Assembly (NCBI GenBank): GCA_009937525.1 | Contig: JAACFE010000007.1 | Coordinates: 1 to 50,208 of the forward strand | Source: Gammaproteobacteria bacterium | GTDB lineage: Bacteria; Pseudomonadota; Gammaproteobacteria; Steroidobacterales; Woeseiaceae | Length of the DNA: 50,208 nucleotides | Direction of reading: 5' to 3' | Shown here: piece by piece, positions 34,510 through 41,826 of the stretch | Numbering within the stretch: the stretch's first letter is position 1 | How the letters are laid out: each line of letters begins with the position of its first letter | Program-made: the position numbers and the translations under genes | The notes under the pieces: model-generated | Database searches by the model: none | Seen by the model: the letters and a program-made list of their open reading frames with translations, nothing else | What the model was told of the DNA's origin: nothing

Positions 34510-35533
34510 AACGATTCTGCTCACGCATCAATTCGATTCAAAAACCTCGTCGTCTTCCGTCGCATGCGGCGGATGACTAACGAACGATGTACCGGAGAAT
34601 CAAGAACTTCGATCTGTTACGCGATTCGCGTTTCCCTGATCGTTGCTCTACGCAACTCCGCCGTCCCAAGACCTTCTGATTTGCGAAGCCGCTGCCCAAG
34701 CACTTCAACCTTCCCTGTCTGGTGCCGCCTTTTACAGGAACCCCGTTCTTATCGTGCCAGAGCGTGGCTTGCGGCGCCGTGAATGCATTCACACATCCCT
34801 TAAGCCTTGAGCCTGCAGCTCGAGCGCCGAAATCAATCGGTCTGTCCGTGTAAAAGCAATTGCTGTGCCAGTTTTGCCGTTTGCCCGAATTTCGTCCGGC
34901 AATCTTTTATTAAACAATGGCTTGGCGGTGCCAAGTAGGTGTATTCCGAGATACCACTATGTCAAACCGTTGTCGGCGCTTTCACACAACTTTTGGGAGC
35001 GGTGACTCTAAGGCACTGATTCGACTGGTCGCGCGCGCTGTCGCCGAAGGGAGACAGGCGACAGCGCCCAGGACGCGAGCGGGCGTCAATACCGGCTACG
35101 GCAAGCAGGTCAGGAATAGAACCCTGTTGCGTCGGCGACACGCTGGACAAGCGGACGAACGTAAAAAGCAAACGATCCGGACGTCAGTGAAATCTGCGGT
35201 GCGGGCGCCGGCTTCGTGGTCGAAACGGCGGCGGAAGCGGATCAGGAAATTGGCAAACAACGCATTTGACAATGCGTACTGTCGCTCATTTTCCACATTA
35301 CATCGGCTCCCGGGCCTCTTTTATACTCCGCCGGAAATTAGCCTGCGGTTCAGTATGTATGGAGCAACAACGGCCGCAGGCGCCGGCCAGAAATTACGCG
35401 GCTTGGGCTGCCGTGCGCTACGCAACGGGCATTCAGTGGTTTGTGATGGTGTTAACGGTAAGCGGCCGGATTCACAGTCAACATAACCCATTAATCGAAT
35501 GATGGGTGAATGCGCACATTCGAGGACGATGTA
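34510..35533. other. 1-kb gene-free divergent control region
   Basis: No convincing gene in about 1,020 bp between the divergent operons. Open frames are present (e.g. 34917-35486 plus), but their products are arginine-rich and unlike proteins. The base composition is visibly less GC-rich than the flanking genes. Possible elements: a TATACT -10-like box at 35322-35327 without a good -35, a TTGACA at about 35265 without a matching -10, and a short hairpin CTTGGC-GGT-GCCAAG at 34921-34935. Promoters of both operons and perhaps a long leader or small RNA must lie here. Confidence 0.55.
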
Positions 35534-38278
35534 ATGAACAGGAAATCGCGACAAATCAAGGATGCGAGCATGCAGCCGGCATTGAAGCTGGCGGCGTTGA
35601 TTTCCGTGGCAGCCGCGTTTGCGGCGTGTGACGGCGCCAACCAGGGCGTGCAGATCGGAACGGGGCAGAACCCGGATCCGGTCGTTATCGATTTTCCGAT
35701 CGCCTACGTCAAGCAGCCGATTCCGGTTGATGACAACGGCGAATTCGAGCAGCAGGATCTGCGTGAGCAGATCAGCTTCCAGGTCGGCGGCAACCTGTAT
35801 TTCCGCGATCGCGCGTCTCCCAGCGCACTTGAAGTAAACATCACCGAGCCGATTATCGCTGACCAGGGTGACGTCCGCGATGTCGAGATAGCCTACGACG
35901 GCAGCAAACTGCTGTTCGCCATGCGTGGGCCCGCGGACCCGAATCTCGCCCTCGACGACGAGGATCAGCCCACCTGGAATCTCTGGGAGTACACGTTCGA
36001 GACCTCCGAGTTACGCCGCGTAATTGCAACGGACCTGACCGCGGAGAACGGTCACGACATCATGCCGAAGTATCTGCCCGACGGTCGCATCGTGTTTGCT
36101 TCGACGCGTCAGACACGCTCGCAGGCGATATTGCTGGACGAAGGCAAGGGCGCGTTCCCGCATGTGGACGAGGATCGCAACGAATTCGCATTCAACCTGC
36201 ACATCATCAATTCGGACGGCACCGGGCTGGAGCAGGTCACCTTTAACCAGAGCCACGACCTCGACCCCGCCGTACTCGACGACGGTCGCGTGGTATTCGG
36301 CCGCTGGGACGGGGCTCGGCAGAATGACGGCGTCGACTTCTATGTCATGAACCCCGATGGTTCCAATCTCGAATTGCTGTACGGCAAGCAAAGCCACGAC
36401 ACCGGGCCTGATGGCGACACCATCCAGTTCACCCAGCCCAGGCAGCTCGAGGACGGCCGCGTCATGGCGCTGATCCGTCCGTTTACCGACTCGGAAGGCG
36501 GTGGAGAGCTGATCACGATCGACACGATCCAGTATCTCGAGAATACGCAGCCGACGGCCCCGAATATCGGCGTTCTCGCGGGCCCCGCCCAGGAAGACGC
36601 GACGATCAACGAGGTCCTGACGCAGGCCGGCCCGTCACCGGGCGGCCGATACGGTTCGGCTTACCCTATCCAGGACGGCACCGGGCGCCTGCTGGTCAGC
36701 TGGAGCCAGTGCCGGCTGATCGAGGTCACCGAGGATTTCGGTGATCCCCTGGTCGAGCCGCGCATCGTCCCGTGCACGGAAGAACGGCTCGCGGCCGTCG
36801 TCCAGATCGATCCGAACAATCCCGTTACGCCGGCCGTTGGCGAATTCCTGATCGCACCGCCGCTCTACGGCATTTGGATGTACGACCCGCGCGACAACAC
36901 GCAGTTGCCGGTAGTTCCCGGCGAAGAGGGGATCATGGTCAGCGAGGTGGTTGCCGCCGACCCGCGGGTAAGCCCGCCGACGATCCTCGACGGCAGCAAC
37001 GACTATCAGCTCGATCCGACACTGGCCGATAACGGCGAGGCGGTCCTGAACATCCGCAGTGTCTATGACTTCGATGGTGCGGCAGTGGCCGACATCAACG
37101 CGCTGGCCGACCCCGCACAGACGCTGGCGGCGGATCGTCCGGCGCGATTCCTGCGCGTCGTGAAGGCCGTTTCCCAGCCGGACGATGATTTGCTCGATAT
37201 CGACAACACGGCCTTCGGTGTCAGCCAGGCAAACGGCATGCGCGAGATCGTCGGCTATACGATGATCGAGCCCGACGGCTCGGTCATGGTCAAGGTGCCG
37301 GCGAACACGGCATTGCAGATCAGCGTCCTCGACGAGGACGGCAAGCGTATAACGCCGCGCCACCGCAACTGGATTGCGCTGGTCCCCGGACAGGAACTCG
37401 AGTGCAATGGCTGCCACGTGCAGAACAGCGGCCTGTCCCACGGGCGCCGCGAAGCATTCGACTCGGCCTGGGCCGGTGCACAAACGGCCGGCGTTGAGTT
37501 CCCGAATACCGACCCGAGATGGTTCGTCGGCGACATCGGCGAGACGATGGCGGAGGTTCGCGCACGCGTGACCTGCACGGACGACGGCTGCTCCTCGCTG
37601 GAGCCTTCGATGAACATCGTCTACCGCGATGTCTGGTCGGCGGACCCCGCGATCGCGGCGCAGAATCCCGATATCTACATGCTGTATACGGACCTTACGA
37701 CGCCGTTGCCGACCAGCATCGGTTGCGCACAGGCCTGGTCGCCGAATTGCCGGACGGTCATCAATTACGAGACCGTCATCCACCCGTTGTGGAGTCAGCC
37801 GCGCCTCGTCTTCGATGCCGTCGGTAATCCGGTCATCGATCCGGTCACCGGCTTGCAGGTGAACAACAACTGTCTCAACTGCCACACGCCGGTCGATGCC
37901 GCGGGAGTGGTGCGCGTGCCCGCCGGGCAGCTCGAGCTGCAGGACGGGCTGTCGCCTGACGAACCCGATCATTTCCACGCGTATCGCGAACTGCTGGTCA
38001 CTGATAATCTTCAGGAAGTGGTGAACGGCGCGCTCGTCGACGCTCAACAACAGGTAGGGGTCGACGTCGATGGCAATCCCATTTTTGATGTGATTCCGAT
38101 TGCGTCGCCCGCCACGATCGCTGGGGCAGCGGCGTCTGACGATTTCTTCGACCGGTTCGAAGACACGAACGATTTGCACTACAACATCTTGTCCATAGCG
38201 GAGAGACGCTTAATTGCGGAATGGTTAGATGTCGGAGCCCAGTACTACAACAATCCATTCGACGCCCCGGCCAACTAA
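35534..38278 (+). CDS. Diheme beta-propeller lipoprotein related to hydrazine synthase alpha subunit (HzsA-like)
   Basis: A 914-residue exported protein starting at the ATG with GAGGA upstream (ATG 35510 is an alternative). The lipobox AFAAC has Asp at +2, which may favour inner-membrane retention. The N-terminal half is a TolB/PD40-type propeller with repeated DGRIVF-like strands (about 174-315). The middle domain reads PANTALQISVLDEDG and PGQELECNGCH, heme motif CNGCH at 624-628. The C-terminal domain has CLNCH at 780-784. Propeller, middle heme domain and second heme domain is the order known for HzsA of anammox bacteria. True hydrazine synthase needs beta and gamma subunits, absent here, so the activity is unknown. 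First gene of the plus-strand operon. Confidence 0.8.
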   Translation: MNRKSRQIKDASMQPALKLAALISVAAAFAACDGANQGVQIGTGQNPDPVVIDFPIAYVKQPIPVDDNGEFEQQDLREQISFQVGGNLYFRDRASPSALEVNITEPIIADQGDVRDVEIAYDGSKLLFAMRGPADPNLALDDEDQPTWNLWEYTFETSELRRVIATDLTAENGHDIMPKYLPDGRIVFASTRQTRSQAILLDEGKGAFPHVDEDRNEFAFNLHIINSDGTGLEQVTFNQSHDLDPAVLDDGRVVFGRWDGARQNDGVDFYVMNPDGSNLELLYGKQSHDTGPDGDTIQFTQPRQLEDGRVMALIRPFTDSEGGGELITIDTIQYLENTQPTAPNIGVLAGPAQEDATINEVLTQAGPSPGGRYGSAYPIQDGTGRLLVSWSQCRLIEVTEDFGDPLVEPRIVPCTEERLAAVVQIDPNNPVTPAVGEFLIAPPLYGIWMYDPRDNTQLPVVPGEEGIMVSEVVAADPRVSPPTILDGSNDYQLDPTLADNGEAVLNIRSVYDFDGAAVADINALADPAQTLAADRPARFLRVVKAVSQPDDDLLDIDNTAFGVSQANGMREIVGYTMIEPDGSVMVKVPANTALQISVLDEDGKRITPRHRNWIALVPGQELECNGCHVQNSGLSHGRREAFDSAWAGAQTAGVEFPNTDPRWFVGDIGETMAEVRARVTCTDDGCSSLEPSMNIVYRDVWSADPAIAAQNPDIYMLYTDLTTPLPTSIGCAQAWSPNCRTVINYETVIHPLWSQPRLVFDAVGNPVIDPVTGLQVNNNCLNCHTPVDAAGVVRVPAGQLELQDGLSPDEPDHFHAYRELLVTDNLQEVVNGALVDAQQQVGVDVDGNPIFDVIPIASPATIAGAAASDDFFDRFEDTNDLHYNILSIAERRLIAEWLDVGAQYYNNPFDAPAN

Positions 38279-39023
38279 CTTATTCAGGGTCGCATGCCTG
38301 GCGTTGTTTGCGCTACTGGCCATAGCCCCCGGACAAGCCAAGGCCGCCAAGGAGCTTCGTAATGTGGCGGTCGCCGACCCGTATCTCGAAATGCATACGG
38401 GTCCCGGACGCGGCTACCCTATTTTTCACGTCGTCGATCGCGGCGAGTCGGTCCAGATCATCAAGCAGCGCACGGACTGGTTCCTGGTTCGCGATGCCGA
38501 TGGTGACGAAGGCTGGGTCGACCAGGACCAGATGGAACTCACGTTGAATCCCGATGGGTCGGAGGTCGACTTCGAACGTGCGGTACTGCAGGACCTGACG
38601 AATTCGAAGTGGGAAATCGGCGCGCTGGCGGGCGATTTCGGCGGTGCGAACATCGTCTCGCTGTACGGTGCGTACTCGCTCAACCCCCACGTCTCCCTGG
38701 AGGTATGGGGTTCACAGATTTTGGGTAATTTTTCGAATGGATGGACGGCAAGTGTTAACGTCGTTCACGAAACGTGGCCCGACTGGCGCATATCGCCGTT
38801 TTTCACCTTGGGCGCGGGCGTCATTCGCACGGAGCCGAAATCGACGATCATCCAGGGTGAAGACCGCAACGACCAGATCGGCCACGCCGGCGCCGGGTTT
38901 CGCGTCTATGTAACGCGGCGATTCCTGTTCCGGGCGGAATACAAGACGCATGTCGTATTCACGAGCCGTAACGACAACGAGGAAGTAGAGGAATGGAAAG
39001 TCGGTTTCGCGTACTTTTTCTGA
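38229..39023 (+). CDS. SH3-domain outer-membrane beta-barrel protein
   Basis: A 264-residue exported protein. The signal peptide (LFRVACLALFALLAIAPGQAKA) is followed by a bacterial SH3-like domain (about 45-100: YLEMHTGPGRGYPIFHVVDRGE, in part, WFLVRDADGDEGWV). From about 115 on comes an amphipathic beta-barrel segment ending KVGFAYFF, with the C-terminal Phe typical of BAM substrates. The start overlaps the HzsA-like gene by 50 bp, so translation is probably coupled. It resembles the family named outer membrane beta-barrel domain-containing protein. The SH3 part may contact peptidoglycan. Confidence 0.8.
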   Translation: MSEPSTTTIHSTPRPTNLFRVACLALFALLAIAPGQAKAAKELRNVAVADPYLEMHTGPGRGYPIFHVVDRGESVQIIKQRTDWFLVRDADGDEGWVDQDQMELTLNPDGSEVDFERAVLQDLTNSKWEIGALAGDFGGANIVSLYGAYSLNPHVSLEVWGSQILGNFSNGWTASVNVVHETWPDWRISPFFTLGAGVIRTEPKSTIIQGEDRNDQIGHAGAGFRVYVTRRFLFRAEYKTHVVFTSRNDNEEVEEWKVGFAYFF

Positions 39024-39670
39024 TCCTGATCGGTCAGTTTGCACTGTCAGGATGCGCGGCCACGAAGAACCTGTTCGGGTTCGGTCGCGATGAAGCGCCG
39101 CCGCCGACCGCGGAGCCGCCAGGACAGGTCATCGACCCGGAAGTCGAACGGCGCGAGATCAAGGAGCCGAAGATCGACAGGGAGAACTTCGAGATCGGCG
39201 CGTTCGCGGGGATCATGAGTATCGAGGATTTCGGGACCGACCTTTCCTACGGCGCGAGGTTCGCGTATCACCTGACAGAGGGCTTCTTCGTTGAGGGCAC
39301 GATCGGCCAATCGGAAGCCGGCCTTACCAGTTTCGAAGCGTTGAGCGGCGGTGCGCGCCTCTTCGAGGATCGCATGCTCACCTACTACAACCTGAATCTG
39401 GGCTACAACATCCTGCCCGGCGAGGGATTCATCGGTGAGAAGCGCGCCTACAACACCCAGTTCTACCTGATCGCCGGGCTGGGTTCGACCGAGTTCGCCG
39501 ACGACGACCGCTTTACGGTCAACTTCGGCGCGGGACTGCGCCTGCTGCTGAACGATGCCTGGACGCTACGCTTCGACTTCCGCGATCACCTTTACGACAT
39601 AGACATCCTCGGCGAGGAAAAGACCGTGCATAACCTCGAGGGCACGCTGGGTTTCACGTTTTTCTTCTGA
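38993..39670 (+). CDS. Lipoprotein with outer-membrane beta-barrel domain
   Basis: A 225-residue protein with a lipoprotein signal (ALSGC lipobox) and a proline-rich linker (APPPTAEPPGQ). The barrel domain (about 65-225) alternates hydrophobic strands (FEIGAFAGIMSIED, LTYYNLNLGYNIL) and ends TLGFTFFF. Same fold family as the previous gene without the SH3 domain, so probably paralogous. It overlaps that gene by 31 bp. Its role may be to form or brace an outer-membrane complex. Confidence 0.78.
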   Translation: MESRFRVLFLILIGQFALSGCAATKNLFGFGRDEAPPPTAEPPGQVIDPEVERREIKEPKIDRENFEIGAFAGIMSIEDFGTDLSYGARFAYHLTEGFFVEGTIGQSEAGLTSFEALSGGARLFEDRMLTYYNLNLGYNILPGEGFIGEKRAYNTQFYLIAGLGSTEFADDDRFTVNFGAGLRLLLNDAWTLRFDFRDHLYDIDILGEEKTVHNLEGTLGFTFFF

Positions 39671-39717
39671 GGCAGGAGTCACGGTCAGTGCATCGATCAA
39701 TGGATAGAGTAGGGAAT

Positions 39718-39957
39718 ATGAAGGCAGAACTCGCTAAACCCGGACGAATATTGCTTGCGTTACTCGCATGTTACGGACTTTCGGCCTGCAGCATTGAGCC
39801 GTGGGTGAAGCCTTACGAACGCGACCGGCTGGCGGATCCGATCATGGCGCTCGAAGGCGATCCCGTATCGACCGCATACATACAGCACGTCTACGAAGCT
39901 CGAGAAGGAGCACGGGGCGGCGAAGGCGCTGCCGGCGGCGGCTGCGGGTGTAACTAG
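39718..39957 (+). CDS. Small DUF4266-family lipoprotein with a Cys-rich tail
   Basis: A 79-residue predicted lipoprotein. The start at 39718 has GTAGGGA upstream; an in-frame codon at 39688 is less likely. The signal ends in LSAC. The mature form is only about 55 residues: a conserved block VKPYERDRLADPIM, then a Gly-rich tail GGGCGCN with two cysteines at the C-terminus. This matches my recollection of DUF4266, which is commonly found next to DUF3570. The tail could bind metal or be modified; no evidence decides which. Confidence 0.75.
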   Translation: MKAELAKPGRILLALLACYGLSACSIEPWVKPYERDRLADPIMALEGDPVSTAYIQHVYEAREGARGGEGAAGGGCGCN

Positions 39958-39969
39958 GAGCGCACACAG

Positions 39970-41106
39970 TTGAATCTCCGACGGCCCCTCATTTTTCTGG
40001 CAATCCTGCTCGCGCTCCCCGGCAGCGTGCTGGGCGGCGTATTGCCTGACGACCGCGGGGACGTGCTCTACCACCGTTACGAGGGCGGTGGCGTGACGAT
40101 CGACGGGCCGTCGGTACTCGTGCGCAAGAAAGCGGGCAAGAGTCTGTCATTCGTCGGCAATTACTACCTCGACATGGTGAGTTCCGCGTCGATCGACGTG
40201 ATCACGACGGCGAGTCCCTATACCGAGGAGCGTACGCAGTGGTCCTTGGGCATGGACTACCTGCGCGGCAATACCACGATGCGCATGAACTACGTCAGCA
40301 GCGTGGAATCCGATTTCGACGCCAGCACCTACGCATTCTCGGTCAGTGAAGACATGTTCGGCGACCTGACGACGCTGACGCTCAGCTACGCGTATGGTGA
40401 GGATATCGTCGGCAAATCCGACGATCCGACATTCAGGCGCGAGAACACGCGGCAGCACTACGGCGTTGGACTGACGCAAATCCTCACGCGCAACCTGATC
40501 GCGACGCTCAATTTCGAGACCGTCACCGATGAGGGCTTTCTCAATAATCCGTATCGATCGGTGCGCTATGCCGATCCTGGCAGCGCCCGTGGTTTCAGCT
40601 TCGAACCGGAACTCTATCCCGAGACTCGAACCTCGAACGCGCTCGGGCTTCGGGCCCGGTATTTTCTGCCGTACCGGGCGGCGGTGGAAGCCGAATACCG
40701 TTTCTACACGGATACCTGGGAGATCGAGGGGCACACTGCCTCTCTGACCTACGTGCATCCCTGGGGACCGTTCACCTTCGAGGGCAAGTTCCGCTATCAC
40801 GACCAAACCGGGGCGGCTTTCTTCAGGGACATCTTCGCGCGTTCCGAGGCGACGAATTTCCGCGGCCGCGACAAGGAACTCAGCCCGCTCACCAGTTACA
40901 CGTTTCGCGGCAAGGTGAGCTATGAATTCCTGGACCCCAACAGGGGGTGGGGGATATTCAAGCGTGGCTCGCTGAACTTCTCGCTGGATCACCTGTTCGT
41001 CGAGTATCACGAGTTCAGGGACTTAACGTCCGGGCCGCTCGGCGAGGAAGCGCTCTACGAGCTCAAGGCAAACGTCTACCAGATATTCGTGTCGTTCTGG
41101 TATTAG
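39970..41106 (+). CDS. DUF3570-family outer-membrane beta-barrel protein
   Basis: A 378-residue protein starting at TTG, with AGGAG about 9 bases upstream. The signal peptide ends ALPGSVLGG. The mature chain is a run of amphipathic beta strands (SLSFVGNYYLDMVSS, THTASLTYVHPW-like segments) and ends IFVSFWY, an aromatic C-terminus for outer-membrane insertion. Family DUF3570 is usually linked to DUF4266 and often to ApbE-type flavin transferase and thioredoxin-like genes; neither is seen here. Last gene of the plus-strand operon. Confidence 0.85.
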   Translation: MNLRRPLIFLAILLALPGSVLGGVLPDDRGDVLYHRYEGGGVTIDGPSVLVRKKAGKSLSFVGNYYLDMVSSASIDVITTASPYTEERTQWSLGMDYLRGNTTMRMNYVSSVESDFDASTYAFSVSEDMFGDLTTLTLSYAYGEDIVGKSDDPTFRRENTRQHYGVGLTQILTRNLIATLNFETVTDEGFLNNPYRSVRYADPGSARGFSFEPELYPETRTSNALGLRARYFLPYRAAVEAEYRFYTDTWEIEGHTASLTYVHPWGPFTFEGKFRYHDQTGAAFFRDIFARSEATNFRGRDKELSPLTSYTFRGKVSYEFLDPNRGWGIFKRGSLNFSLDHLFVEYHEFRDLTSGPLGEEALYELKANVYQIFVSFWY

Positions 41107-41145
41107 TTTCAGTTCGAGGCGGCCCGCACGCCGGTATCCACAATG

Positions 41146-41212
41146 CTGTAGGAGCGCTTCTCGAAGCGCGAACCGCCTGGCATCGATCGCGCGCCCAGGC
41201 GCGCTCCTGCAG
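41146..41212. repeat. REP-like composite palindrome
   Basis: CTGTAGGAGCGCTTC ... CGAAGCGCG followed by GCGCGCCC-AG-GCGCGC and GCTCCTGCAG: the same architecture as the 28756-28950 copies, with a slightly longer centre. It lies between the DUF3570 and lemA genes, so the family sits outside both ends of the cytochrome/beta-barrel locus. Confidence 0.85.
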
Positions 41213-41262
41213 TCCGGGAACACCCCGCCCGGCGATAGCGCGTTGATGGTAGGATTCGACCG

Positions 41263-41826
41263 ATGTCGTTGACTTTCCTGATCATCGTTCTCGCGGCGCT
41301 CGGCGTCATCGTCGTGGTGCTCTACAACCGCCTCGTGCGCAGCCGCAACCGGGTCAGCACCGCGTGGAGCGACATCGACGTGCAACTGCAGCGGCGACAC
41401 GACCTGGTACCGCAGCTGGTGAAGGCCGTGAACGCCTACGCGAAGTACGAGAAGGCCACACTGGAGGCCGTGACCGAGCTGCGCGCCGAGGCGATGCGCG
41501 TCGTCGAGGTGAATGCGCGCGGCGAGGCGGAACAGGCGCTGAGCGAAGGCGTAATCCGCTTGCTGGCGCTCGCGGAGAGCTACCCCGACCTCAAGGCCAA
41601 CGAGAATTTCCTCAAACTGCAGTCCCAGCTCGTCGAGACCGAGAACTACCTGCAGTTCGCGCGCCGTTACTACAACGGGTCCGTACGCGACTACAACACG
41701 ATGACCGAGACGGTGCCGAGCAACCTGGTTGCAACGATGTTCCGTTTCGAGCCACGCGAGTTCTTCCAGAGGACGGCGGACGAGGCCGCGAACGTGCCGC
41801 TCGTCAAACTGGGTTCCGTCGAGTGA
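41263..41826 (+). CDS. lemA: LemA family protein
   Basis: A 187-residue inner-membrane protein. One N-terminal helix (FLIIVLAALGVIVVVLY) anchors a long helical cytoplasmic or periplasmic domain with the family blocks RRHDLVPQLVKAVNAYAKYE and ENYLQFARRYYNGSVRDYN. Function is still undefined. The stop overlaps the DUF2207 start as GTGA; that pairing recurs widely and implies a joint envelope role. Confidence 0.94.
   Translation: MSLTFLIIVLAALGVIVVVLYNRLVRSRNRVSTAWSDIDVQLQRRHDLVPQLVKAVNAYAKYEKATLEAVTELRAEAMRVVEVNARGEAEQALSEGVIRLLALAESYPDLKANENFLKLQSQLVETENYLQFARRYYNGSVRDYNTMTETVPSNLVATMFRFEPREFFQRTADEAANVPLVKLGSVE

Noticed and set aside
31582-34782. Very long open frame (over 1,000 codons) on the plus strand opposite the LamG and monoheme cytochrome genes
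   Set aside because: It is antisense to two clearly coding genes with signal peptides and heme motifs. Its product is Arg/Val-rich with no recognisable domain. Long antisense frames are expected at this GC content.
34917-35486. 189-codon plus-strand frame in the divergent region
   Set aside because: Arg-rich, no motif, no good ribosome-binding site; composition unlike the neighbouring genes.
36635-38179. Long minus-strand frame opposite the HzsA-like gene
   Set aside because: Antisense shadow: the sense strand carries two heme motifs and propeller strands.
35534-38278. True hydrazine synthase (anammox)
   Set aside because: Only an alpha-like protein is present; no beta or gamma subunit and no hydrazine dehydrogenase or other anammox genes in the window.
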